From the NCBI GenBank assembly GCA_964481445.1, contig CAYZTQ010000024.1, positions 1 to 23,208 of the forward strand: a stretch of 23,208 nt of DNA, read 5' to 3'. The notes under the pieces are model-generated. The model worked only from the letters and a program-made list of their open reading frames with translations, was not told where the DNA came from and ran no database searches. Source of the DNA: UBA1038 sp964481445 (GTDB lineage: Bacteria > Bacillota > Clostridia > Christensenellales > Aristaeellaceae). Both the position numbers and the translations under genes were made by a program. Each line of letters starts with the position of its first letter. The first letter of the stretch is position 1. Positions 15,542 through 22,277 of the stretch are shown here, piece by piece.

Positions 15542-15613
15542 GGCGCGAAGCGGCCTTCCGCGCGAAAAGAACAAAACAAGGCTTATAAAAATGGCGGCTT
15601 TCCTCTAACACCG

Positions 15614-15628
15614 GCCGGGTCTCCCGGC
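15614..15628 (-). terminator. possible weak terminator of the sugar operon
   Basis: A GCCGGG-AGA-CCCGGC hairpin (minus strand) lies 40-60 bases after the nagB-like stop, in the 225-base gap before the UPF0371 gene. The nearest T-run is about 25 bases further on (complement of 15584-15592), so it is not a textbook terminator. Confidence 0.35.
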
Positions 15629-15669
15629 GCGGCGGAGAAAAGTCGCGGTCCCCACGGACAAAAGGATGG

Positions 15670-16557
15670 CTATTTTTCTTCCAGCAGGTCCAGCACCCGG
15701 GCGGCGGCATCGCGGTCAATCACGATCACGCCGTGGGGCACCAGCTTCAGCACGGTCGCCGGCAGCGCTTCCGTTGGCGCGGTCCTGAACACTCGCTCCA
15801 TGATCTCCGCCTTGTGAGAGCCGCCGACCTGCAGGATGACCAGCCCCGTTTCAAACATGTGATGCACGCCGAGGGTGATGCCGCGCGTCAGCTTCATGCC
15901 CTCCGAGAAGTATTTCTGCCCCACCTGCATGGTGACGGGGTCCAGCTCCACAACCTTGGCGTAGAGCGAAAAATCGCTGTAGGGTTCATTGAGGCCCAGA
16001 TGCCCGTTCATCCCGACGCCCAGCAGCATCACGTTGATGCCGCCATGGCTGAAGATGAACTCGTCCACCTCGCGGCAGGCGGCGTCCAGATCCTTCGCGT
16101 GGATGTCAAAGCGCTTGACCCGCTCATCCGGGATGCCCAGCGGGCCGTAGAAATTGGCCCGCATGAAAGCGTCGCAGTTTTCGCTTTCGTCTTCCAGGTC
16201 GAGCCATTCATCCAGCGCCACGAACCAGGCGCGCGACAGGTCAAGCTCCCCACTGTCCGACATCTCCTTGAAAATCTCAAAGGTGCGCTTGGCGGTGCTG
16301 CCGGCGGGCAGCGAGATGAGGGCGTCGGGCTTTTTCTTGACCACCTGCGTCACCAGCTCGGCGCTGCGGCGGCTCATGGCCTCAAAATCATCTTCCAAAT
16401 AAACCTGTTCGGGCATGCGCAGGGGCATTTTCGCCCCCCTTTCCATGGCGACCGCCTCCATGCAGTGGGCCATGTCGTTCTCTTTGCGGTTTTTTGCGAT
16501 GCAGGCCGCGCAGTTTCCGTGCAGCTTGCAGACAACGTAAGGGCAGTTGCATCTCAT
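15670..16557 (-). CDS. nagB: glucosamine-6-phosphate deaminase-like protein with N-terminal Cys-rich extension
   Basis: The protein has 295 residues from ATG 16557, seven bases after the permease gene. The NagB part (from about residue 45) would turn glucosamine-6-phosphate into fructose-6-phosphate and ammonia. Visible motifs are LPAGSTAKRT (phosphate loop), VALDEWLD with the Asp of the family's DEY motif, LGVGMNGHLGLNEP with the catalytic His and Glu (Asn before GH, as in Bacillus NagB), and the Lys in GGSHKAEIM. Residues 1-34 are an extra module with Cys at 3, 5, 10, 16, 19 and 32 and His at 13 and 31, suggesting a metal site. Internal ATGs at 16446 (GGAGG 8 bases upstream) and 16428 could start a plain 258- or 252-residue enzyme. 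Galactosamine-6-phosphate deaminase/isomerase activity is an alternative. Confidence 0.88.
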   Translation of the reverse strand: MRCNCPYVVCKLHGNCAACIAKNRKENDMAHCMEAVAMERGAKMPLRMPEQVYLEDDFEAMSRRSAELVTQVVKKKPDALISLPAGSTAKRTFEIFKEMSDSGELDLSRAWFVALDEWLDLEDESENCDAFMRANFYGPLGIPDERVKRFDIHAKDLDAACREVDEFIFSHGGINVMLLGVGMNGHLGLNEPYSDFSLYAKVVELDPVTMQVGQKYFSEGMKLTRGITLGVHHMFETGLVILQVGGSHKAEIMERVFRTAPTEALPATVLKLVPHGVIVIDRDAAARVLDLLEEK

Positions 16558-16564
16558 TTTCTTA

Positions 16565-17428
16565 TTAACCTTTCACAGCGCCCATGGCCAGGCTTCTGGT
16601 CACGCTCTTGCTGAGGAACACATACATGATCAGGGTCGGCAGCGTGGCGATGGTCAGGCCCGCGCCGATGATGCCCCACTTGGTCGAGTACTTACCCACC
16701 ATGTCGTTCACGCCAATGGTCACGGTTTTCAGCGTATCGCTGGAAATGAAGACCAGCGCCAGCATATACTCGTTCCAGCTGCCGAGGAAGGTCAAAATGG
16801 CAACCGTGGAAAGAATAGGCGCGAGCATGGGCAGGATGATCAAAAAGAAGATTCTGTAAATGCTGGCTCCGTCGATAAAGGCAGCCTCCTCCATCTCCTT
16901 GGGCAGGGCCTCCAGCGAGCCGACCATCAAAAGGATGGCCTGCGGCATGGCAAAGGCCGTGTAGGGCAGGATCAGTGACCAGCGGGTGGAAAGAATCGGC
17001 TGCAGGTTGACATACAGCGGCAGCATCACCGCCTGGATGGAGAGCATCATGCCCACCAGAAACACGGTGTAAACAAAGCGGCTCAGTTTCCAGCGCATGC
17101 GCACAATGGCGTAGGTGGCCATCGAGGTCAAAAGCAGCGTGAAAAAGATGGTCGCCGCGGTAACGATGGTGCTGTTGAGCATATAGGTGCCCATGCTGGC
17201 CTTGGTAAAAATGCGGTTGTAGTTATCCCACTTCCAACCCTGCGGCAGGCCGATGATGTTGGCTCCAAAGATTTCCTTGTTGTCTTTGAGGGAAAAGGTC
17301 ACCATCCAGTACAGTGGAAAAAGCTGAACGACGCTTACCAGAAACAGAAAAGCGGTCATGACGGGGCTGGTCCTGTTGGTCAGCCGTCCCGGCTTTCTGG
17401 ACACGCGAAGCCTCTGCGCCTGATTCAT
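16565..17428 (-). CDS. CUT1 sugar ABC transporter permease, MalG type
   Basis: The protein has 287 residues from ATG 17428, chosen because AAAGGAG lies 8 bases upstream; an upstream GTG at 17446 is in frame but overlaps that ribosome binding site. There are about six membrane helices. The EAA loop EMEEAAFIDGASIYRIFFLI contacts the ATPase, and FLGSWNEYMLALVFI and the C-terminal FLSKSVTRSLAMGAVKG are standard MalG-family features. It pairs with the MalF-type permease 14 bases upstream. No ATPase gene is present in the operon, so a shared MsmX/MalK-like ATPase encoded elsewhere is presumably used. Confidence 0.95.
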   Translation of the reverse strand: MNQAQRLRVSRKPGRLTNRTSPVMTAFLFLVSVVQLFPLYWMVTFSLKDNKEIFGANIIGLPQGWKWDNYNRIFTKASMGTYMLNSTIVTAATIFFTLLLTSMATYAIVRMRWKLSRFVYTVFLVGMMLSIQAVMLPLYVNLQPILSTRWSLILPYTAFAMPQAILLMVGSLEALPKEMEEAAFIDGASIYRIFFLIILPMLAPILSTVAILTFLGSWNEYMLALVFISSDTLKTVTIGVNDMVGKYSTKWGIIGAGLTIATLPTLIMYVFLSKSVTRSLAMGAVKG

Positions 17429-17442
17429 AGTAGCTGCTCCTT

Positions 17443-18321
17443 TCACTCGGCCTGCCTGTTGTCAAACACCTTCTGAACCAGAAAAGTGAAAAGCAGGCAT
17501 TCCACGATGATGAAGATGGCGATCGCGCTGGCGTAACCATACTGGCGCGTGGTGAAAATGTGCGTATACATCAGAAGCGAAGGCACTTCCGAAGCGTGCA
17601 CGGGGCCGCCTCTTGTGAGGATATGGATCATGTCAAACGACTTGAGCGAGCCGATGATGGCAAAGATCACGCTGGCCTTAATCATCGGCATGATCTGAGG
17701 AATGATGATCTGAAACACCATCTGCCGCTTGTTGACCCCGTCCACACGCGCGGCCTCAAGGATATCAAGCCCGATGGACTTGGCCGCCGAATAGTACAGC
17801 AGCATGTGATAGCCGATGTACTGCCAGATCATCGGTACAAAGCAGGCGATCAGCGCGCTGTCCACATTGCCCAACCACTCGTGCTGCAGGTACCCGAGCC
17901 CCAGCTTACCCAGCATCACGTTCAGCAGCCCGTAGGAGGGGTGATAGACCTTCATCCACAGGTTCGCGATGACGGTGCCCGAGATGATGACGGGGATGAA
18001 AAAGATGTTGCGGTAGGCGTTCTCGCCCTTCACGCCGTTGACGAGGATCATCGCCAGCAGCATGGAGATGGGCAGCTGAATCAGCACCGAAGCGGCGGCC
18101 AGCGTCACCGAGTTTTTGACAGAAGACCAGAAAAGAGGGTCCGCCAGCAGCGTTTTATAATTGGCAAAGCCGATGTTCTTCCCCTGCGAAATGCCGTTCC
18201 AGTCAAGAAAACTGTATCCCACGGACTGCACGACGGGAACAATGGCAATCCCCACAAACCAAATCAAAGCCGGCAATACAAAAAAGCAGATGGCTTTTTT
18301 ATCCCGCAATGCTCGTTCCAT
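17443..18321 (-). CDS. CUT1 sugar ABC transporter permease, MalF type
   Basis: The protein has 292 residues. ATG 18321 is preceded by AAAGGAGAACACT. The first helix is CFFVLPALIWFVGIAIVPVV, followed by the YSFLDWNGI external motif usual in these permeases. The EAA loop reads DILEAARVDGVNKRQMVFQI, and the end (QYGYASAIAIFIIVECLLFTF, split as QYGYASAIAIF and IIVECLLFTF) is typical. There are about six membrane helices. It forms the importer channel with the MalG-type protein. It follows the binding-protein gene after a 63-base gap that carries a strong hairpin. Confidence 0.95.
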   Translation of the reverse strand: MERALRDKKAICFFVLPALIWFVGIAIVPVVQSVGYSFLDWNGISQGKNIGFANYKTLLADPLFWSSVKNSVTLAAASVLIQLPISMLLAMILVNGVKGENAYRNIFFIPVIISGTVIANLWMKVYHPSYGLLNVMLGKLGLGYLQHEWLGNVDSALIACFVPMIWQYIGYHMLLYYSAAKSIGLDILEAARVDGVNKRQMVFQIIIPQIMPMIKASVIFAIIGSLKSFDMIHILTRGGPVHASEVPSLLMYTHIFTTRQYGYASAIAIFIIVECLLFTFLVQKVFDNRQAE

Positions 18322-18340
18322 AGTGTTCTCCTTTTGGGAA

Positions 18341-18373
18341 GGCTGCCCGGCGGAACCACTCCGCCGGGCAGCC
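18341..18373 (-). other. intercistronic stem-loop between binding protein and permease genes
   Basis: A perfect 14-bp inverted repeat (GGCTGCCCGGCGGA / TCCGCCGGGCAGCC) surrounds the loop at 18355-18359. It begins about 12 bases after the binding-protein stop. On the minus strand it is followed by TTCCCAAAAGGAG, not a T-run, so it is more likely an mRNA-stabilising or processing element than a full terminator. Such elements commonly raise binding-protein over permease levels. Confidence 0.8.
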
Positions 18374-18384
18374 GGGGATTTTTG

Positions 18385-19662
18385 TTACTTGGAATACATG
18401 GCGGTCACTGCCTTATCCATTTCGGCCGCAAATTCCTCAGCGGTCATGGTGCCGGCAATCAGCGCCTGCAGGGCCTGATAGTGCGCGTCGATGGCGGCGC
18501 CGGTCAGGAAGGTATCCCAGGCCAGCACATAGCCGGTCGAGTTCTGAATCAGCTCCTTGACCTTCACCAGCGTGGGCGACACGTCGGATTCATCCACGCC
18601 GGGCAGTTTCCACGCCGGCAGGGAGTCGCCAATCTTGTAGCACTCCTGCGACATGTACTTGGTCATGCCCAAGGCAAAGTCGAAGGCTTCGTCCGGGTGC
18701 GCAGTCTTGGCGTTGACCATCATCATGTCAATCACGCCGCCGGAATAGGTGGTCGTGTCGCCCAGGCCGCCGGGCACGGTGGGCATCGTGGTCACGGTCA
18801 CCTTGCCGACCAAGTCGTTATCCTCGCTGTCGACACCGGAGCAGACCCAGCTGCCGCCGAAGTACATGCCGACCATGCCCATGTAGAACTCTTCCTGCGC
18901 CTCTTCAGAGCCAAGGCCCAGCGTGCCGGTGGCAAAGGCGCCGGCGTTGTTGAGGTCGATCAGCAGCTGCGCGGACTGCGCGATGGCCGGGGTATTCATG
19001 CTTTCCTTGCCGGCCAGCGCGGCGTTCACATAATCGGGGCCGGCTGTGCGGACAGCCAAGCAGTTCTGGATCATGCCGATGTGCCAGGCATCCTTGGCGC
19101 CCAGCACCATGGGGGTGACACCGTTCTCGCGGAAGGTCTTGACCGCGGTCATCAACTCGTCCCAGGTCTCGGGGATCTTCAGGCTGTACTGGTCAAACAG
19201 CTCCTGGTTGCAGTAAAGCACACCGGCCCACTGCTTGAGGGGCAGGCCGTAAACATGGCCGTTGTAGGTGGCGTTGGTCAGCGTGCCATCGAGGATCTCA
19301 TCGTACACGCCGTACTTTTCAAGGTATTCATCCAGCTGCATGACGACGCCCGCGTCCACATAGGGCTGCGAGGAGCCGGCGCCCCAGGAGAAGAACACAT
19401 CGCCCTGCGAGCCGGTCGAAGCGGCGATGGGCAGCTTCGTGTTCTGATAGTCCACTTCCTGATAGGCGCTGGAGACGATCTTGATGTTGGGATGCTCGCT
19501 CTCATACTGAGCGATGTATGCGGTGATGATGTCGTTCATCTGGTCAGTCGGCCAGATGTGCCAGAAGTTCAGGGTGATCTGCTCCTCCGCCGAAGCCACC
19601 GCCATAAAGCCGGTCGTCAGCAGCAGGGCCAGCACGGTCACCAGGGCCAAGCACTTTTTCAT
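18385..19662 (-). CDS. CUT1 extracellular sugar-binding protein
   Basis: The protein has 425 residues. ATG 19662 is preceded by AAGGAGAGAAAAACC. The signal peptide occupies residues 1-25 with a type-I-like cleavage site AVASA before EEQ. The only early cysteine is Cys4, before the hydrophobic core, so no lipobox exists. The mature start ITLNFWHIWPTDQMNDII, the PETWDELMTAVKTFRENG segment and the late WKLPGVD region are typical of family-1 solute-binding proteins. Aromatic residues (for example FNFWH-like at the start and GGSWVCSG) probably stack on the sugar. It should deliver an oligosaccharide or glycoside to the two permeases encoded downstream. The ligand cannot be read directly; the surrounding NagB and kinase genes suggest an amino sugar. 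Confidence 0.94.
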   Translation of the reverse strand: MKKCLALVTVLALLLTTGFMAVASAEEQITLNFWHIWPTDQMNDIITAYIAQYESEHPNIKIVSSAYQEVDYQNTKLPIAASTGSQGDVFFSWGAGSSQPYVDAGVVMQLDEYLEKYGVYDEILDGTLTNATYNGHVYGLPLKQWAGVLYCNQELFDQYSLKIPETWDELMTAVKTFRENGVTPMVLGAKDAWHIGMIQNCLAVRTAGPDYVNAALAGKESMNTPAIAQSAQLLIDLNNAGAFATGTLGLGSEEAQEEFYMGMVGMYFGGSWVCSGVDSEDNDLVGKVTVTTMPTVPGGLGDTTTYSGGVIDMMMVNAKTAHPDEAFDFALGMTKYMSQECYKIGDSLPAWKLPGVDESDVSPTLVKVKELIQNSTGYVLAWDTFLTGAAIDAHYQALQALIAGTMTAEEFAAEMDKAVTAMYSK

Positions 19663-19681
19663 GGTTTTTCTCTCCTTCTCC

Positions 19682-20677
19682 TTATGAAATACGAATCATA
19701 TGAAAGCGCTGTGCATCGCGCTTTATATGTGAACTGATGCCCTCTGCCTCTCCGCCGTTCAGGTGGTCCAGCCCCAGCAGCAGGGCGCCGACAATCGGCT
19801 CAAACTCGCTTTCAAGCACCCGGGCGCGCGGCGCGGCGGCAAGAATGCTCTCGCGGATCGTGTCCAGCAGCATCGGGGCTTCGCATTTGAATACACTGCC
19901 GGACAGCACCACCTCCACGTCCCGGTTCTGCAGGCCGAATCTTTCAAGCCCGGCCGTCACATAGCGGGCGGCGTTGCGCCCGAAGCGGCGCAGGATCCCG
20001 GTGGAGATTTCATCCCCCGAAAGCGCGGCCTTCTCAATCAGACGCGGGATTTCCGCGATGACGCTGCCCCTCAGCCCGCCCGTTACCTGCAGGCGAAGCA
20101 GCGCGTCGGTGTCCTTCTGCCCCGTCAAGCCAAGGATCATGGCTGTGAGCGCGGTAGGCGCGCCGACGCCCGACCCCGCGTCATACACAGCCTGCAGGGC
20201 GCGCCTGCCCAATGCCATGCCCCCCTGGTCTTCCTCGGCGATGTAAAACCCGTAAATGTATTCGCCGCCCCGGCCGTCACGCACCGCGCAGTTAAGCCCG
20301 GTCCCGGCGCACAGCACGGCCCCGGCGACGGCAGACGTGGCCGCGCGCATGGCGATAATGCAGTCGTTGACGAGGTGAACCCGCTCGCGCGGCACCTGAA
20401 ACAGCTTGTGCAGAGCGTCCTTCAGCAGGTCCGTTTCCTCCGGCCAGTCGATGCCGGTCAGTCCGCCCGCAATCAGCTCCAGCTTGTCAAGCGGAACCCC
20501 CGCCTGACGCGAAGCCTGACGCGCCGCGTCTTCCACCGCCTGCATCGCGCGGGCCATGCCGTGGGTCGAGTGGCAGGCCCCGCCGGCCAGGCCGCTGCCG
20601 AGTATATGCCCTTCTTGGTCGGCCAGAGCGGCCTGCGTTTTGGTGCCGCCCTGATCGATGCCCAGGAAATACTTCAA
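19682..20677 (-). CDS. BadF/BcrA-type sugar kinase (N-acetylglucosamine kinase-like)
   Basis: The protein has 331 residues from a TTG start at 20677, with GAGGAGAAGG upstream. It belongs to the actin-like ATPase domain family: phosphate-1 motif FLGIDQGGTKTQAALAD at the N-terminus, phosphate-2 region AVLCAGTGLNCAV, EEDQGGMALGRRAL, and adenosine-type motif VVLSGSVFKC near residue 260. The family includes GlcNAc/MurNAc and glucosamine kinases (for example Clostridium MurK and Vibrio GspK) and 2-hydroxyacyl-CoA dehydratase activators. The lack of the activators' Fe-S cysteines and the sugar-operon setting support a sugar kinase. It lies 15 bases after the GH4 gene and 19 bases before the binding-protein gene. 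The substrate, free hexosamine or intact glycoside, is not known. Confidence 0.9.
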   Translation of the reverse strand: MKYFLGIDQGGTKTQAALADQEGHILGSGLAGGACHSTHGMARAMQAVEDAARQASRQAGVPLDKLELIAGGLTGIDWPEETDLLKDALHKLFQVPRERVHLVNDCIIAMRAATSAVAGAVLCAGTGLNCAVRDGRGGEYIYGFYIAEEDQGGMALGRRALQAVYDAGSGVGAPTALTAMILGLTGQKDTDALLRLQVTGGLRGSVIAEIPRLIEKAALSGDEISTGILRRFGRNAARYVTAGLERFGLQNRDVEVVLSGSVFKCEAPMLLDTIRESILAAAPRARVLESEFEPIVGALLLGLDHLNGGEAEGISSHIKRDAQRFHMIRIS

Positions 20678-20692
20678 TTTGCCTTCTCCTCG

Positions 20693-21976
20693 TCAGCGGT
20701 TGAACTGGGGCAGAAATTCTTTGTTTTCTTCAAGCAGCACAGGCACCAGCTTTTCTACCAGCTCGTACTCACGCACCAGCGGATGCGCCAGCAGCGCCCA
20801 CTTCATCTTGGTCACACTGCCCTCGACCGCCGCCTCCACGGCCAGCTGCTCATAATTTTTGACGGCGGCCATCAGGCCCCAGCACATCGGCGGGATTTTA
20901 TCCACCGATTTGTGGATCGGCGACATGCCGCGCCTGTTGACCAGGCAGTTGATTTCGACCACCGCGGAATCCGGCAGGAAGGGGATAGCGCCCTGATTGG
21001 GCACGTTGACCACCTGCTCCGTATCCTCATTGTTGTACACGGCGTTGACAAAGTTCATGGCGACCTCGCTGTACCCGCCGCCGCCGCGCTTGGACAGCGC
21101 TTCCGGCTTATCGGCGTTGCTCCGGTCGGCGTAGGCGTCATAGACCTCTTTTTCCAACTCCTGCACATACTCGCCGCGGGTCTGCTTCTGCGCGCGCAAC
21201 TTTTCGATCTTCGCGCCGGTATGGTAGTAATACTGCAGATAGGGGCTGGTCAGCACGCCCAGCAGGCGGCTGAGCTCCGGGTCCACGTCATGCCCGTTCT
21301 CGCGGGCCAGCAGCATAAACTCTTCCTCCGTCACCGGGCGGCCGTCGATGGTGATGTTGCTGATGAAGTTCATGTGGTTCAGGCCCACATAGTCATACTG
21401 GACGCGGTTGTAATCCTTGCCCGTATAGCCGATGCCCAGCGCTTTTTTCGCCCACATCTTGGGGAAAATGCCGCCCGAGCAGAAGCCGGCAATATTGGCC
21501 TTGGTATACCTCGTCACGGCCTCGGTCACAAGGCCCGTGGGGTTGGTGTAGTTGATGATCCAGCCCTCGGGTGCCACCTTTTCCATGCAGCGCGCCACAT
21601 CCAGCATGACGGGGATGGTCCGGAAGGCCTTCATCATGCCGCCCGCGCCGGTCGTCTCCTGCCCGATCAGGCCGAAGGAAAGCGGGATTTTTTCATCCTT
21701 CACACGCTGGCGGTTGCCGCCCACGCGCACCTGCGTATCCACAAAATCAGCGCCCTCCAGCGCGTCTTCCATCGAGAGGGTGGAGCGGATTTTCAGCCCC
21801 TGCATGCCGCGTTTGTCCGCGAAGCGGCGGCAGAAGCCGGTCATGATCTCCAGCCGCTTCTCATTGATATCGTATAAAACCAACTCGCTCACGGGCAGCG
21901 AATCCCGCCGCAGTATCATCTCTTCAATCAATTCCGGGGTATACGAGCTTCCAGCGCCGACTATGGTCAGTTTCAT
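20693..21976 (-). CDS. GH4 family glycosidase, 6-phospho-beta-glucosidase-like
   Basis: The protein has 427 residues from ATG 21976, preceded by GGAGG at 7 bases; an upstream GTG frame extension overlaps the operator and is rejected. GH4 enzymes use NAD+ and a divalent metal in a redox-elimination mechanism. Features seen are the Rossmann motif VGAGSSYTPE at 6-15, INYTNPTGLVTE near 141-152, the metal-ligand candidates Cys166 (GFCSGG) and His201 (GLNHMNF), YLQYYYHT around 246-253 in the region holding the catalytic Tyr, and KRGGGGYSEVA near 297-307 as in beta-type members. The motif after the metal Cys is CSGG, not the CNVP of classical 6-phospho-beta-glucosidases. It is the first gene of the operon, so its product is likely the committed cleavage step. 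Whether the substrate is phosphorylated is uncertain. Confidence 0.93.
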   Translation of the reverse strand: MKLTIVGAGSSYTPELIEEMILRRDSLPVSELVLYDINEKRLEIMTGFCRRFADKRGMQGLKIRSTLSMEDALEGADFVDTQVRVGGNRQRVKDEKIPLSFGLIGQETTGAGGMMKAFRTIPVMLDVARCMEKVAPEGWIINYTNPTGLVTEAVTRYTKANIAGFCSGGIFPKMWAKKALGIGYTGKDYNRVQYDYVGLNHMNFISNITIDGRPVTEEEFMLLARENGHDVDPELSRLLGVLTSPYLQYYYHTGAKIEKLRAQKQTRGEYVQELEKEVYDAYADRSNADKPEALSKRGGGGYSEVAMNFVNAVYNNEDTEQVVNVPNQGAIPFLPDSAVVEINCLVNRRGMSPIHKSVDKIPPMCWGLMAAVKNYEQLAVEAAVEGSVTKMKWALLAHPLVREYELVEKLVPVLLEENKEFLPQFNR

Positions 21977-21991
21977 CCTGTCGCCTCCATC

Positions 21992-22007
21992 TGTGTAACG
22001 TTCCACA
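21992..22007. promoter_or_regulatory. LacI-type operator O2
   Basis: TGTGTAACGTTCCACA is a 16-bp near-palindrome with central CG and one mismatched pair. It lies just upstream of the GH4 ribosome binding site. Its centre is 77 bp from O1, about seven helical turns, so DNA looping is possible. Confidence 0.75.
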
Positions 22008-22068
22008 TCCGAGCCTTAAAATCTCAACCGTCCCTTTTCCGGGCAGCACTCACTTCGGGATGTCGTCG

Positions 22069-22084
22069 TGTGTATCGTTACACA
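22069..22084. promoter_or_regulatory. LacI-type operator O1
   Basis: TGTGTATCGTTACACA is a 16-bp palindrome broken only at the T-T pair beside the central CG. It sits immediately downstream of the GH4 operon -10 box, covering roughly +7 to +22, the usual position for steric repression. The divergent LacI-family gene is the likely source of the repressor. Confidence 0.85.
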
Positions 22085-22097
22085 TTTTATGCCTTGT

Positions 22098-22126
22098 ATC
22101 TTAGCAGTCTCAGAATCCCCTGTCAA
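22098..22126 (-). promoter_or_regulatory. promoter of the GH4-kinase-transporter-nagB operon
   Basis: On the minus strand there is a perfect TTGACA (22126-22121), a 17-base spacer and TAAGAT (22103-22098). The start of transcription would be near 22091, giving a leader of about 115 bases that contains O1 and O2. A single transcript could cover all six genes down to 15670. Confidence 0.75.
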
Positions 22127-22210
22127 CACATTCTCGTCCATTCTGGTTATATTTTTTCCTGATATTCCCCTAAAAACGAAAAGTCAGCCCCAGCACATGG
22201 TCAGAATCGA

Positions 22211-22228
22211 TGTGGAACGCTTGACACA
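22211..22228. promoter_or_regulatory. degenerate third operator near the regulator promoter
   Basis: TGTGGAACG at 22211-22219 is identical to one half of O2 read on the other strand, and ACACA follows at 22224-22228, two bases further out than in O1 and O2. It could be a weak autoregulatory site for the LacI-family repressor. Confidence 0.4.
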
Positions 22229-22249
22229 GACCATCCCCCGCGGCTACTG

Positions 22250-22255
22250 TATAAT
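22250..22255 (+). promoter_or_regulatory. -10 box of the LacI-family gene
   Basis: A perfect TATAAT lies 22 bases upstream of the regulator's ATG. The only TTGACA nearby (22221-22226) is 23 bases away, too far to be its -35, so the promoter may be weak. With the other sites listed here this accounts for the 302-base gap between the two divergent genes; no further RNA or coding feature is seen in it. Confidence 0.5.
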
Positions 22256-22277
22256 CATCAGATCAGGAGGAACAGCG

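Noticed and set aside
15534..15719. 61-codon minus-strand open frame between the nagB-like gene and the UPF0371 gene
   Set aside because: It overlaps the end of the nagB-like gene in another frame and shows no ribosome binding site or recognisable motif.
17560..21877. Two very long plus-strand open frames (17560-19737 and 19763-21877)
   Set aside because: They lie antisense to the sugar operon, whose genes have clear families and ribosome binding sites. Their translations are rich in His, Gln, Gly and Arg with no domain pattern, as expected for shadows in GC-rich DNA.
22221..22255. TTGACA 22221-22226 paired with TATAAT 22250-22255 as the regulator promoter
   Set aside because: The spacer is 23 bases, too long for a normal sigma-A promoter. 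Only the -10 is kept, at moderate confidence.
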